A stretch of DNA of 64,000 nt from contig CANLVO010000001.1 in the NCBI GenBank assembly GCA_947494645.1, positions 1,240,001 to 1,304,000 of the forward strand. Reading direction: 5' to 3'. The stretch is from an uncultured Litoreibacter sp. Its GTDB lineage: Bacteria > Pseudomonadota > Alphaproteobacteria > Rhodobacterales > Rhodobacteraceae. Positions 46,382 to 55,621 of this stretch are shown here, piece after piece. Every line of letters begins with the position of its first letter. Positions within the stretch are counted from its first letter, which is position 1. The notes below the pieces were generated by a model. It saw only the letters and a program-made list of their open reading frames with translations, was not told the origin of the DNA and searched no databases. The translations under genes were made by a program, and so were the position numbers.

Positions 46382-48415
46382 ATGTCCAACGACCCTTTGG
46401 TGATCTTCACCCCCTCCGGCAAGCGGGGCCATTTCCCGGTCGGCACGCCCGTTCTGACGGCAGCGCGTCAATTGGGCGTCGACCTGGATTCCGTCTGCGG
46501 AGGGCGCGGCATCTGCTCCAAATGTCAGGTGCAGCCTTCTTTCGGCGACTTTCCAAAACATGGTGTCACGGTTCAAGAGACGGCCCTGTCCGAATGGAAC
46601 AGCGTTGAACAGCGCTATGACGACAAACGCGGCCTGCCCAAGGGGCGACGCCTTGGTTGTCAGGCAACTGTGCAGAGCGACGTCGTCATAGACGTTCCCG
46701 AGACAAGCCAAGTGCATAAACAGGTCGTCCGCAAGCGCGTTGAGGCGCGAGACATCACTTTGGACCCCGCGATCCGGCTTTACTATGTCGAAGTGCAAGA
46801 GCCTGACATGCATGACCCCTCCGGCGACCTTCAGCGCCTCACCGCGGCGCTCAAATCCGAGTGGGGCATCGAGGACGTCAAAGCGGATCTGTCCATCCTG
46901 AAGCAATTGCAGCCAATTCTGCGCAAAGGCGAATGGAAGATCACCTGCGCAGTACATCACAGCCGTGACGGCAATCTTCCTCATATCCTGCAAATATGGC
47001 CCGGATACTATGAGGGGTCGGTTTACGGCATGGCCGTCGATCTTGGCTCGACCACCATCGCCGGACATCTGTGTGACCTACGCACCGGGGAGGTCGTGGC
47101 ATCGTCCGGCCTTATGAATCCGCAGATACGCTTCGGCGAAGATCTGATGAGCCGGGTCAGCTACTCCATGATGAATGCAGGCGGCGCAGACGAAATGACC
47201 GCCGCCGTGCGCGAAGGGATGAATGCGCTGTTCACCCAAGTCGCCGCAGAGGCGGAAATCGACAAATCACTGATCTTTGACGCGGTGTTTGTATGCAATC
47301 CAGTGATGCATCACCTGTTTCTTGGAATCGACCCGTTCGAGCTGGGCCAAGCGCCTTTCGCCTTAGCGACGTCAGATGCGGTTTCCCTGCCAGCCCAAGC
47401 GCTAGATCTGAACCTCGCCAGCACTGCTCAGGCCTATCTCTTGCCGTGTATTGCGGGCCATGTCGGGGCTGACGCCGCTGCCGTCGCGCTTTCAGAAGCG
47501 CCGAACAAATCCGACAACCTGGTCTTGGTCGTAGATGTGGGCACCAATGCAGAGATCATGCTCGGCAACACCGAAAAAGTCCTCGCGTGTTCATCACCCA
47601 CTGGCCCCGCCTTTGAAGGCGCACAGATATCATCAGGCCAACGCGCCGCTCCGGGAGCGATTGAGCGGGTCGAGATTGATCCGGTGACCAAAGAACCACG
47701 GTTTCAGGTCATTGGCTGCGAACTTTGGTCCGACGAGGACGGCTTCAAAGAAGCGATTGCCGCCACAGGCGTCACGGGCATCTGCGGCTCAGGCATCATT
47801 GAGCTGGTCGCAGAGATGCGGCTGGCAGGTCTTGTTGACGGACCAGGGCTGATCGGCTCGCCTGAACAAACCGGGACAGATCGCTGTTTCCTCGACGGAC
47901 GCACGCATTCCTATCTGGTTTGGCAAGACGGAGACCGCCAGATCACCGTCACCAATCGTGACATTCGCGAGATCCAGATGGCCAAAGCCGCTCTCTACTC
48001 GGGCGCGCGGCTTCTTATGGACAAGTTTGGCACGGACGAAGTTGACAGAGTCGTGCTTGCGGGTGCTTTCGGGGCACATATCTCGCCCAAGCATGCGATG
48101 GTTTTGGGTATGATCCCGGATTGCCCGCTCGACCGTGTGACATCAGCGGGCAACGCCGCAGGCACGGGGGCCCGCATCGCCCTGTTGAACAAAGAGGCCC
48201 GGACAGAGATTGAGCAAACCGTTCGAGACATTCACAAGATTGAAACCGCCATCGAGCCCAGGTTTCAGGAGCATTTTGTCAACGCGTCTGCGATACCAAA
48301 TTCCGCAGAGCCATTTCCAATCCTGAATTCCATCGTCACGCTGCCAGATGTGAATTTCAACACTGGCGGTGGTGACAGCTCTAATGCAGCTCGTAGGCGG
48401 CGCAGACGCGGTTAA
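46382..48415 (+). CDS. RamA-like corrinoid-reactivating ferredoxin-ATPase with Arg-rich tail
   Basis: A 677-aa protein. The N-terminal 2Fe-2S ferredoxin domain has C39, C45, C48 and C93 (VCGGRGICSKCQV; RLGCQATV). The large second part is an ASKHA-fold domain (DUF4445) with MAVDLGSTTIAGHLC, VVDVGTNAEIMLG and VLAGAFGAHI. These proteins use ATP to reduce inactive cob(II)alamin on methyltransferases. The tail ends SSNAARRRRRRG. Together with the methyl-THF methyltransferase it supports a split methionine synthase. A GGGGAAG site precedes the ATG. Followed by tRNA-Gly. Confidence 0.88.
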   Translation: MSNDPLVIFTPSGKRGHFPVGTPVLTAARQLGVDLDSVCGGRGICSKCQVQPSFGDFPKHGVTVQETALSEWNSVEQRYDDKRGLPKGRRLGCQATVQSDVVIDVPETSQVHKQVVRKRVEARDITLDPAIRLYYVEVQEPDMHDPSGDLQRLTAALKSEWGIEDVKADLSILKQLQPILRKGEWKITCAVHHSRDGNLPHILQIWPGYYEGSVYGMAVDLGSTTIAGHLCDLRTGEVVASSGLMNPQIRFGEDLMSRVSYSMMNAGGADEMTAAVREGMNALFTQVAAEAEIDKSLIFDAVFVCNPVMHHLFLGIDPFELGQAPFALATSDAVSLPAQALDLNLASTAQAYLLPCIAGHVGADAAAVALSEAPNKSDNLVLVVDVGTNAEIMLGNTEKVLACSSPTGPAFEGAQISSGQRAAPGAIERVEIDPVTKEPRFQVIGCELWSDEDGFKEAIAATGVTGICGSGIIELVAEMRLAGLVDGPGLIGSPEQTGTDRCFLDGRTHSYLVWQDGDRQITVTNRDIREIQMAKAALYSGARLLMDKFGTDEVDRVVLAGAFGAHISPKHAMVLGMIPDCPLDRVTSAGNAAGTGARIALLNKEARTEIEQTVRDIHKIETAIEPRFQEHFVNASAIPNSAEPFPILNSIVTLPDVNFNTGGGDSSNAARRRRRRG

Positions 48416-48471
48416 TCGGTCCGATAGTCGCTTGACGCTGGGCGACGCCCTGCGTATTTCAGACCCCTCAG

Positions 48472-48545
48472 GCGGGTATGGTGAAAAGGTATCACGCGAG
48501 CTTCCCAAGCTTAAGTTACGGGTTCAATTCCCGTTACCCGCTCCA
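48472..48545 (+). tRNA. tRNA-Gly (anticodon CCC)
   Basis: A 74-nt tRNA. Acceptor GCGGGTA pairs with TACCCGC; D stem GTGA/TCAC; T stem ACGGG/CCCGT; CCA encoded at 48543-48545. Anticodon loop TTCCCAA gives CCC (48504-48506), reading GGG. The anticodon stem has a C-A opposition at 27-43 and a G-T pair at 28-42, so it is slightly weak. Confidence 0.92.
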
Positions 48546-48597
48546 AGTCTCTCCTCCGCAATCGATATAAGCACTCCGCATCCCATCTGAGGCAGGC

Positions 48598-49065
48598 ATG
48601 AACTATCATACCCCGATCTATGCTGACGCGCTTCGCAATCTCGGTATTCCCGCGCCTTGGTCCTACGGGACTGCAGACCGGGTCCGCTTTGGCGAACTGG
48701 ACGCGCTGAACCATGTCAATCACACAGCCTATTTGCGCTGGTTCGAGACGTTCCGCATCTCGTATTTCAAGGACTACGGTATCTCTGACTACGGTCCCGA
48801 CAGCCCCCGCATCGTACTAAAATCGGTGGCCGCAGATTTTCTCAAAGAAATGGTATTCGGCCAAGACTACATCATCACTGGTCGCACCACGAGTTTTAGA
48901 AACACATCCTGGGTGATGGAATACGGGGTCTGGACCGATCAGGGCCTGCAGGCCACTGGTAGTTCGGTGTTGGTGCAACTCGATGCGAAGACCACCGCCA
49001 AAAGTCCCCTCAGTGAAGAGGTTCGGAACACTTTCGTCACCCGTGACAACGCGACGAAGGCCTAA
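48598..49065 (+). CDS. Hotdog-fold acyl-CoA thioesterase (4HBT/YbgC type)
   Basis: A 155-aa single hotdog domain. [22 protein letters not shown] is the 4HBT catalytic helix, with the Asp and the following Asn-His typical of this group. It probably hydrolyses short or medium acyl-CoA or acyl-ACP. It ends convergently with pgi (4-nt overlap). Exact substrate unknown. A GAGGCAGGC site precedes the ATG. Confidence 0.88.
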   Translation: MNYHTPIYADALRNLGIPAPWSYGTADRVRFGELDALNHVNHTAYLRWFETFRISYFKDYGISDYGPDSPRIVLKSVAADFLKEMVFGQDYIITGRTTSFRNTSWVMEYGVWTDQGLQATGSSVLVQLDAKTTAKSPLSEEVRNTFVTRDNATKA

Positions 49066-50663
49066 CGGCGTAGATACGCAAGCAGCATTCTTGTAGAGCC
49101 ATCTTTGGCCGCATCGCTTTCCTTGCCCTCAAGGATCGGCGTGAGCGCATTGGCCAATTCCTTACCCAACTCAACGCCCCATTGGTCGAACGAGTTAATG
49201 CCCAACATCACGCCCTCAACAAACACCCTGTGTTCATAGAGCGCGATGATTTGGCCCAACACAAAAGGGGTCAGCTTAGGGTAGACCAGCGTTGTCGACG
49301 GCCGGTTGCCCGGGAAAACCCGATGACGCGCTTCGCGATCCAACTCCGCGCCAGTCAGGCCCTTTGAGGCCATGATCTCAGCGGCCTCTTCCAAGGACCG
49401 GCCGACCATCAAGGCCTCAGACTGTGCCAGACAGTTGGCCACAAGCAGTGCGTGGTGGTGCGCCAAGTCTTCCTCGTGGCCCTCTTTGGCAACCATGAAC
49501 TCGCAAGGGATCACCCGCGTGCCCTGATGGATTAACTGGTAGAAAGCGTGCTGACCGTTTGTACCAGGCTCGCCCCAAACAACGGGGCCAGAATTCACGG
49601 CTAAGTCACTCCCATCCATCGCGACGGACTTGCCGTTGCTTTCCATTTCCAACTGCTGAAGATACGCAGGCAACCGTGACAAACGATTGTCATAAGGCAG
49701 CACCGCGCGGGTGGCGTGCCCGCAGCCTTGGTTGTGCCAAATCCCGACCAGAGCCAAGAGCACCGGCATGTTTTCTGCAAGAGACGCCGCCTGAAAATGG
49801 CGATCCATTGCCGCGCCGCCAGCGAGGAATTCCTTGAAGGCATCCGGGCCTACGGCTATCATCAAGGACAGCCCGATCGGTCCCCAAACCGAGTAACGCC
49901 CACCGACCCAATCCTCAAATCCGAAGACCCGCGTACTGTCGATCCCAAAATCAGAGGTCTTTTCCTCGGCAGTAGACACGGCGGCAAACTGCACCCCCGG
50001 CTCATCCACCACTCGTTTCATCCAGTCATAAGCGCTACGCGCATTCGTCATCGTCTCGATGGTGGTAAATGTCTTGGAGGCCACTATTACCAGAGTCGTG
50101 GCCGGGTTCAGACCGTCGAGCGTGTCCGCCAGATCAGCCCCATCCACATTCGACACAAAATGCACGCGCGGTCCGTCGTGAAACGGTGCAAGCGCCAGCG
50201 TGGCCATGGCAGGGCCAAGGTCAGAGCCGCCAATACCGATGTTGATCACATCCGTGATCTTGCCGCCCTGCCCCGCGAACTCACCGTCCCGAACTGCGGT
50301 CGCAAAGGCGGCCATTTGAGTGCGAACTTGTGAGACACCCTGCCGTTCCTCCTGCAAACCATTCGGAGGATCCTCAGCCAAATCACGCAGAAGGGTATGC
50401 AGCACCGCGCGATCTTCCGTCTCGTTGATGCGGGCGCCTGAAAACATTGCGTCGCGCTTGCTTTCGACCCCGGCCGCATCCGCCATTGAAATCAGAAAGT
50501 CCAAACTGTCATTGGTGATTTGCGTTTTCGAGAAATCAAACAGCATCTCATCGCAGGAAACAGAGAACGTCTGCGCCCGACGGTCATCCTTTGAGAACAG
50601 ATCCGCGATCACTGGCCTCGTGGCCGCCACGCGCTTTAGCTCATCCCACAACGCTTGTTCCAT
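49062..50663 (-). CDS. pgi: Glucose-6-phosphate isomerase
   Basis: A 533-aa enzyme interconverting glucose-6-P and fructose-6-P. Signatures [29 protein letters not shown] and [12 protein letters not shown] are present. The true start is the ATG at 50663, overlapping the pgl stop as TAATG; an upstream TTG would lie inside pgl. Last gene of the zwf-pgl-pgi unit. In this group the operon feeds the Entner-Doudoroff route; edd and eda are not in the window. Confidence 0.97.
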   Translation of the reverse strand: MEQALWDELKRVAATRPVIADLFSKDDRRAQTFSVSCDEMLFDFSKTQITNDSLDFLISMADAAGVESKRDAMFSGARINETEDRAVLHTLLRDLAEDPPNGLQEERQGVSQVRTQMAAFATAVRDGEFAGQGGKITDVINIGIGGSDLGPAMATLALAPFHDGPRVHFVSNVDGADLADTLDGLNPATTLVIVASKTFTTIETMTNARSAYDWMKRVVDEPGVQFAAVSTAEEKTSDFGIDSTRVFGFEDWVGGRYSVWGPIGLSLMIAVGPDAFKEFLAGGAAMDRHFQAASLAENMPVLLALVGIWHNQGCGHATRAVLPYDNRLSRLPAYLQQLEMESNGKSVAMDGSDLAVNSGPVVWGEPGTNGQHAFYQLIHQGTRVIPCEFMVAKEGHEEDLAHHHALLVANCLAQSEALMVGRSLEEAAEIMASKGLTGAELDREARHRVFPGNRPSTTLVYPKLTPFVLGQIIALYEHRVFVEGVMLGINSFDQWGVELGKELANALTPILEGKESDAAKDGSTRMLLAYLRR

Positions 50664-51328
50664 TATTCCGCCCAATGCACTGTTGCGTTTGCCAGCACCG
50701 TTTTGACCGGTGCTTCGCGAGGATCAAGCGTCGCAGCTTTCTCCAAGGCCGTACGCTTTTCTGCCCCGGTGATCAAAATATGCGTATTCATCGCACCGCT
50801 CAATGCGCTGGCCGTCAGGGTGACTCGGGTCTCTTGCCCTTCGGGATGAATAGCCATCGTCGGAGCCTGCGTGCTCAACGCCTCTTCGAGTTCAGCTGCG
50901 CCCGGAAAAAGCGACGCGGTGTGCATATCCGCGCCCATACCAAGCAACAGGATTGAGATCGGCAGTTCCGGTTGCAATGTGTCGGACAGCTCGCCCATAG
51001 CAGTTTCGGCTTCCATGCCCGGCACGAAAAACGGCACGAATTGCGCAACGGCGGCCCGATTTGTCAGCAGCCGCGACTTGATAAGCCGTGCATTCGAGCG
51101 CTCAGAGCTTTCATCGACCCAACGCTCGTCGGTTGGCATCACATGCACCCGCGCCCAATCAAGATCAGCTGCACAGAGCGCATCGAACACCGGGCCGGGG
51201 GTTGTGCCACCGGGCACTGCGAAGCTGGCATGTGAGTGGGTCATCAGGCATTCGTTCAACTCGCCTGCAAGATGCTGGGCCAGATCAATCATCAACATGT
51301 CGCGGTCGGCATACTCGACAAGCTTCAT
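50663..51328 (-). CDS. pgl: 6-phosphogluconolactonase
   Basis: A 221-aa DevB-type lactonase that hydrolyses 6-phosphogluconolactone. [21 protein letters not shown] and [16 protein letters not shown] are family motifs. The ATG at 51328 has GGAGGG nine nt upstream and overlaps the zwf stop by ATGA; an earlier ATG at 51346 lies inside zwf. Translationally linked on both sides. Confidence 0.95.
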   Translation of the reverse strand: MKLVEYADRDMLMIDLAQHLAGELNECLMTHSHASFAVPGGTTPGPVFDALCAADLDWARVHVMPTDERWVDESSERSNARLIKSRLLTNRAAVAQFVPFFVPGMEAETAMGELSDTLQPELPISILLLGMGADMHTASLFPGAAELEEALSTQAPTMAIHPEGQETRVTLTASALSGAMNTHILITGAEKRTALEKAATLDPREAPVKTVLANATVHWAE

Positions 51329-52779
51329 TTGCGTATTTCCCTCCATCTGCGTCCGTCACGGTGCAGCAGCATCAGCGCATCTTCCGGGCCGGAGCTGCCC
51401 GGCTCATAGGGTTGCGGTCTGTCGCCGCGTTCGGTCCAGCCCGCGATAATCGGGTCGGTCCAGGCCCATGCGGCCACCACTTCGTCGCCACGCATAAACA
51501 ACGTTTGGTTACCCCGGATCACATCCATGATTAATCGCTCATAAGCATCCGGCACGTCTTCGGCCTCCGGGCCCAACGCATCCGCAAACGTCATATCAAG
51601 CGGTACATCTACTAACCGCATCCCGCCGGGACCCGGTTCCTTGATCGTCACACGCAGGTCCATGCCCTCATCTGGTTGCAGACGAATGGTCAGAACATTG
51701 GCGTGCGATCCAGCATCCTCTCCGAAAATCGAATGAGGGGTTTCCTTGAAATAGATTACGATTTCGGAGCTACGCGCCTTCAAGCGCTTGCCGGTGCGCA
51801 GGTAGAACGGCGTGCCCTTCCAGCGCCAGTTCGAGATATCAACCTTCATCGCGATAAAGCTCTCGGTCTTGGTCTCGGGATTCTGCGAATGTTCGATGTA
51901 CCCCGCAACATCGCCTGCGGCATCATACTGCCCTCTTACAATGTTTTCCGCAGGCACTTCGTCGAGCGCTCGTATCACCTTCAGCTTTTCGTCCCGTACC
52001 GCATCTGGATCAAACCGGGATGGAGGCTCCATCGCCGTAAGACACAAAAGTTGCATCAGATGGTTCTGCACCATGTCACGCATGGCGCCCGACTTATCGT
52101 AATAGGCGCCACGCCCGTCTACGCTGACGGTTTCAGCTACGGTGATTTGGACGTGATCCACATACTGTGCATTCCAGAGCGGCTCGAACAGCACGTTGGC
52201 AAAACGGACCGCCATCAAGTTCTGTACCGTTTCCTTACCCAGATAGTGGTCGATGCGGTAAATCTGTCCCTCGTCAAAACTGTCTGCCAGAACCGCGTTC
52301 AGCGCCCGCGCACTTTCCAAATCTCGTCCGAATGGTTTCTCAACAACGATACGCGCTTCTTTGTTGGCGATCTTGTGTTTGTGCAGCCGGGTGGCAAGGT
52401 CACCAAAGAGCGATGGACCTACGGAAAAATAGAAGGCCTGGACAACGTCTTTTCTGACCAGTTTGGAGAGCGCGTCCCACCCGTCCGTGCCCTTTGCATC
52501 AACCGTGACGTAATGCAGTCGGCTTGCGAACTCCTTGATGGTCTTCGCGTCCCGACGATCCTTGGGCACGAATTCTTCAATGGCCTCACCGACCAACTTG
52601 CGAAAATCCTCGTTGCTCAAGCCACCACGGGCAGCGCCAATGACCCGCGCATCTTCAGGCATCTGACCCGCGCAGAATCTCCGATATAGGCCCGGCAGAA
52701 TCTTTCGCCGAGCCAGATCCCCCGTCCCACCGAAAATGACCAGATCAAACGGCTCGACCGGAATTATACGAGAAACCAT
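51325..52779 (-). CDS. zwf: Glucose-6-phosphate dehydrogenase
   Basis: A 484-aa NADP-linked enzyme opening the oxidative pentose phosphate and Entner-Doudoroff routes. The NADP site is IFGGTGDLARRK, the EKPFG motif is at 147-151, and the substrate site RIDHYLGKE is at 175-183. A LacI-like palindrome lies about 42 nt before the start. First gene of zwf-pgl-pgi. Confidence 0.98.
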   Translation of the reverse strand: MVSRIIPVEPFDLVIFGGTGDLARRKILPGLYRRFCAGQMPEDARVIGAARGGLSNEDFRKLVGEAIEEFVPKDRRDAKTIKEFASRLHYVTVDAKGTDGWDALSKLVRKDVVQAFYFSVGPSLFGDLATRLHKHKIANKEARIVVEKPFGRDLESARALNAVLADSFDEGQIYRIDHYLGKETVQNLMAVRFANVLFEPLWNAQYVDHVQITVAETVSVDGRGAYYDKSGAMRDMVQNHLMQLLCLTAMEPPSRFDPDAVRDEKLKVIRALDEVPAENIVRGQYDAAGDVAGYIEHSQNPETKTESFIAMKVDISNWRWKGTPFYLRTGKRLKARSSEIVIYFKETPHSIFGEDAGSHANVLTIRLQPDEGMDLRVTIKEPGPGGMRLVDVPLDMTFADALGPEAEDVPDAYERLIMDVIRGNQTLFMRGDEVVAAWAWTDPIIAGWTERGDRPQPYEPGSSGPEDALMLLHRDGRRWREIRK

Positions 52780-52820
52780 AGCGACATCTGCCCTTCGTGG
52801 CGCACCGTATCAGGCGCAAT

Positions 52821-52832
52821 GTTAGCGGTAAC
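52821..52832. promoter_or_regulatory. LacI-type operator upstream of zwf
   Basis: GTTAGCGGTAAC is a palindrome with one mismatched pair and a central CG, the form bound by LacI-family regulators. It lies 42-53 nt before the zwf start, where it could block the promoter. No LacI-family gene is in the window. Confidence 0.5.
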
Positions 52833-52981
52833 GGTTTGTCCATAAGTTCCCGTCCCTGCAATGTCTAGCATGACCATCAATGAGGGCAAACAATCACAGT
52901 CCCGTCAGCAAACATTCAGGGCACTTTCGTTTCGCAGGCACAGGCCTTAAACCCTCACCCAGACCAATCTGGAGCGACCGA

Positions 52982-53941
52982 ATGAAAGACCAATTGCCCC
53001 CCGCCGCCTTGGCTAATCAGGGGAAGTTCCAAGATCCACGGGTCACTGCAAAGGGTGAAGAGCGCGCCAGCGTGTCACTCACAAATCCGCAAACTCTTTG
53101 GTTCAACACCGGGACGCTGTGCAATATCGAATGCGCGAACTGCTATATCCTGTCGTCTCCCACCAATGACGCGCTGGTCTACATGACCACTGATGAGGTG
53201 CGCGATTATCTTGACCAGCTGGACGACCGCAAATGGGGCGTTCGCGAGATCGCGTTTACCGGCGGCGAGCCTTATATGAATCCCGATATGAACGACATGA
53301 CGCGTGCCGCCCTAGAGCGCGGTTATGAGGTTTTGATCCTGACCAATGCCATGCGACCTATGATGCGCAAATCCGTCCGTGCAGGCTTGTCTGCATTGAT
53401 CAGCGAGTTCGGCGACAAGATCACTTTCCGCGTATCGCTCGATCATTGGTCAGAGACCCTGCATGATCAGGAACGCGGCGCGGGATCTTTCGACAAAACC
53501 ATCGAAGGTATGATCTGGCTGCGTGACCAAGGCGCAAAACTTGCTGTTGCAGGGCGCTCAATGTGGGATGAAACCGAAAGTGCGGCACGAGAGGGCTTCG
53601 CCTCCCTCTTTGCCCGACATAACTTTAAGATCGACCCACAAAACCCTGCTATGACAGTTATTTTTCCAGAGATGGATGCCAATGTCGAGGTACCAGAGAT
53701 TACTTCAGCGTGTTGGGGCATCCTCAACAAATCGCCCGATGCGATGATGTGTTCGTCATCTCGCATGGTCGTAAAAAGACGAGGCGCTGATACACCGGCC
53801 GTCCTGGCCTGCACTCTGCTGCCATACGACGCCGAATTCGAGCTTGGCGAAACTCTTGCCGAAGCCGAAGGCGCGGTCCAGCTCAACCACCCTCATTGCG
53901 CAAAATTCTGTGTTCTGGGTGGCGCCAGTTGCTCAGGTTAA
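52982..53941 (+). CDS. Radical SAM protein with C-terminal Cys cluster
   Basis: A 319-aa radical SAM enzyme. The 4Fe-4S motif is C47-x3-C51-x2-C54 (LCNIECANCY), with ITFRVSLDH and the GGEPYMNPDM glycine motif following. The C-terminal 90 residues hold six more cysteines, including HPHCAKFCVLGGASC, which could bind an auxiliary cluster as in SPASM or MoaA-like enzymes. The ATG at 52982 follows GGAGCGACC; an earlier frame opening at 52880 adds a non-protein-like stretch. The reaction and substrate are unknown. It overlaps convergently the next gene by 4 nt. Confidence 0.82.
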   Translation: MKDQLPPAALANQGKFQDPRVTAKGEERASVSLTNPQTLWFNTGTLCNIECANCYILSSPTNDALVYMTTDEVRDYLDQLDDRKWGVREIAFTGGEPYMNPDMNDMTRAALERGYEVLILTNAMRPMMRKSVRAGLSALISEFGDKITFRVSLDHWSETLHDQERGAGSFDKTIEGMIWLRDQGAKLAVAGRSMWDETESAAREGFASLFARHNFKIDPQNPAMTVIFPEMDANVEVPEITSACWGILNKSPDAMMCSSSRMVVKRRGADTPAVLACTLLPYDAEFELGETLAEAEGAVQLNHPHCAKFCVLGGASCSG

Positions 53942-54894
53942 AATTGCGGCGCCATCAGGCAAAGCATCTCGAACATCACCGACGCCCCAAGCCACGATGT
54001 GATCCCGCCATTGTCAAAGGGCGGTGAGACCTCAACCAAATCTGCCCCGACAAAATTGAGCCCCTGAGCCGCCCGGATCATGTCCAGCGTCTGCGCGGAT
54101 GTCGGGCCACCAACCTCGGGTGTCCCCGTGCCGGGGGCAAAGGCAGGGTCGATAAAGTCGATATCAAAGCTGAAATAGGTCGGCGCGTCACCAATGATCG
54201 CTTTGGCCCGCTCAACCGTACGTACAAGCCCCGCATCAAACGCCTCGTGCATTGGAATAATGGTGATCCCATGTTTTGCCCCGAATTCACGGTCATCGGC
54301 ATCGTACATCGTGCCGCGCATCCCGATCATAACGGACCGCTCGCAATCAATAAGTCCTTCTTCAACAGCCATGCGAAACGGATTGCCGTGGGTCAAAACC
54401 GGGCTGCCGAAGTAAGGTGGAAACAGGTCCGTATGGCTGTCATAGAGCAGCAATGCAGGTTTCACACCGCTTTGCGCAATCGCCCTGAGCACCGGTAGTG
54501 TGCACAGATGGTCGCCCGCCACGCCAAAAGGCCGGATCCCTTGGGCCAGCATATCGCTCACAAACTTGGTCATGGCGGCCATTGAGCTGTCTTGCTCGAC
54601 CGGATTGATCTGCACGTCACCCAGGTCGGCGCAATTCATCGCCTCAAACGGGCGCATGTTCGTAACCGGGTGTTGTGCACGGATCATGGTCGTGGCGTCA
54701 CGCAACGCGCGCGGTCCATGCCGCGCACCGGGCCGGTTGGACGTGCCACCATCCCAAGGCATCCCATAGAAGCCCAGGTCTACCTCATCCATACGGGCGT
54801 GATCAGGTGTCAGATAAGGCAGCCGCATGAAGGTCGGCACACCTGCGAAGCGCGGCAAAACGGTGCCCGCGACCGGATGAAAAAAATCGCTCAT
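53938..54894 (-). CDS. Arginase/agmatinase-family ureohydrolase (copy 2)
   Basis: A 318-aa binuclear manganese hydrolase. Ligands: H129 in AGDH, D152, H154 and D156 in YDSHTD, and D244/D246 in FDIDFIDPAFAPG. Unlike copy 1 at 37.8 kb, the full DIDFIDP is present. The start MSDFFHPVAGTVLPRFAGVPTFMRLPY is typical of agmatinase or guanidinobutyrase/guanidinopropionase types. Overlaps the HNH gene by ATGA and is cotranscribed. Substrate uncertain. Confidence 0.88.
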   Translation of the reverse strand: MSDFFHPVAGTVLPRFAGVPTFMRLPYLTPDHARMDEVDLGFYGMPWDGGTSNRPGARHGPRALRDATTMIRAQHPVTNMRPFEAMNCADLGDVQINPVEQDSSMAAMTKFVSDMLAQGIRPFGVAGDHLCTLPVLRAIAQSGVKPALLLYDSHTDLFPPYFGSPVLTHGNPFRMAVEEGLIDCERSVMIGMRGTMYDADDREFGAKHGITIIPMHEAFDAGLVRTVERAKAIIGDAPTYFSFDIDFIDPAFAPGTGTPEVGGPTSAQTLDMIRAAQGLNFVGADLVEVSPPFDNGGITSWLGASVMFEMLCLMAPQF

Positions 54895-55487
54895 TCCTGA
54901 AGTTCGGCATCCCAGTAGAGGAAGTCAATCCATGCTTCATGCAAATGATTAGGCGGAAATTTCCGCCCCAGATTACGCAACTCTTCCGAGCCCGGTTTCC
55001 GGGGTGGTTTGCGCAATGACATGCCAGAGGTTTTCAGCAACTTTGACCCTTTGCGTAGATTGCAGGTCGAGCACGCCGCCACCACGTTGTCCCAGCTCGT
55101 AATCCCGCCCCGCGCCCGTGGTAGCACATGATCAAACGTCAGCTCCCCGCGAGAGCCGCAATATTGGCAGCAAAACTCGTCGCGCAGGAACAGGTTGAAA
55201 CGGGTAAAGGCCACCTTGCGCTGCGGTTTGACGTAGTCTTTCAGGACCACGACAGAAGGGATACGTATCTCAGTGGTTGGCGACCGCACGACTTCTTCAT
55301 ATTCCGACAAGATTGTGACGCGGTCGAGAAACGCCGCTTTGACAGCTTCTTGCCAAGTCCAGAGCGACAACGGGTAGTAGGAAAGCGGTCGGTAGTCTGC
55401 GTTCAGCACCAAAGCAGGATTGTGCTTCAGGTTCCCGGGTTCGCGCACGAAATCATGGCGAAACTCGGTTTGTGCGTGATCTTTCAT
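54891..55487 (-). CDS. HNH endonuclease domain protein
   Basis: A 198-aa protein with a C-terminal HNH nuclease (about residues 110-165): CQYCG and CSTCN provide a zinc site, with FDHVLPRARGG between. This is the common single-copy alphaproteobacterial HNH protein. It carries no partner restriction or toxin gene. A broken palindrome with a TATATA centre lies about 66 nt upstream. Function is not known; the domain alone does not imply defence. Confidence 0.88.
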   Translation of the reverse strand: MKDHAQTEFRHDFVREPGNLKHNPALVLNADYRPLSYYPLSLWTWQEAVKAAFLDRVTILSEYEEVVRSPTTEIRIPSVVVLKDYVKPQRKVAFTRFNLFLRDEFCCQYCGSRGELTFDHVLPRARGGITSWDNVVAACSTCNLRKGSKLLKTSGMSLRKPPRKPGSEELRNLGRKFPPNHLHEAWIDFLYWDAELQE

Positions 55488-55552
55488 GCGTGCATTCTCT
55501 CCTGCCCCGAACGGCTGTGATTGCCTCAGAGCAGGACACCCTGCCCTCGCTT

Positions 55553-55574
55553 ACCACAAACTATATATCGTGGT
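55553..55574. promoter_or_regulatory. Inverted repeat upstream of HNH gene
   Basis: ACCAC and GTGGT flank an AT-rich core containing ATATAT, a layout like NrdR-box or similar operators. It lies 66 nt before the HNH start, within the promoter region. The match is only partial in the inner half. Confidence 0.35.
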
Positions 55575-55621
55575 TTGCATCTGACAACCCCCGCTATATC
55601 GCCGTTTGGGCCTGAGAATGC

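Noticed and set aside
51676-52689. Open plus-strand frame opposite zwf
   Set aside because: Antisense to a conserved enzyme, with no start site or motif.
54891-55487. Defence nuclease
   Set aside because: A single HNH gene without partner genes, in a housekeeping setting; no evidence of a defence system.
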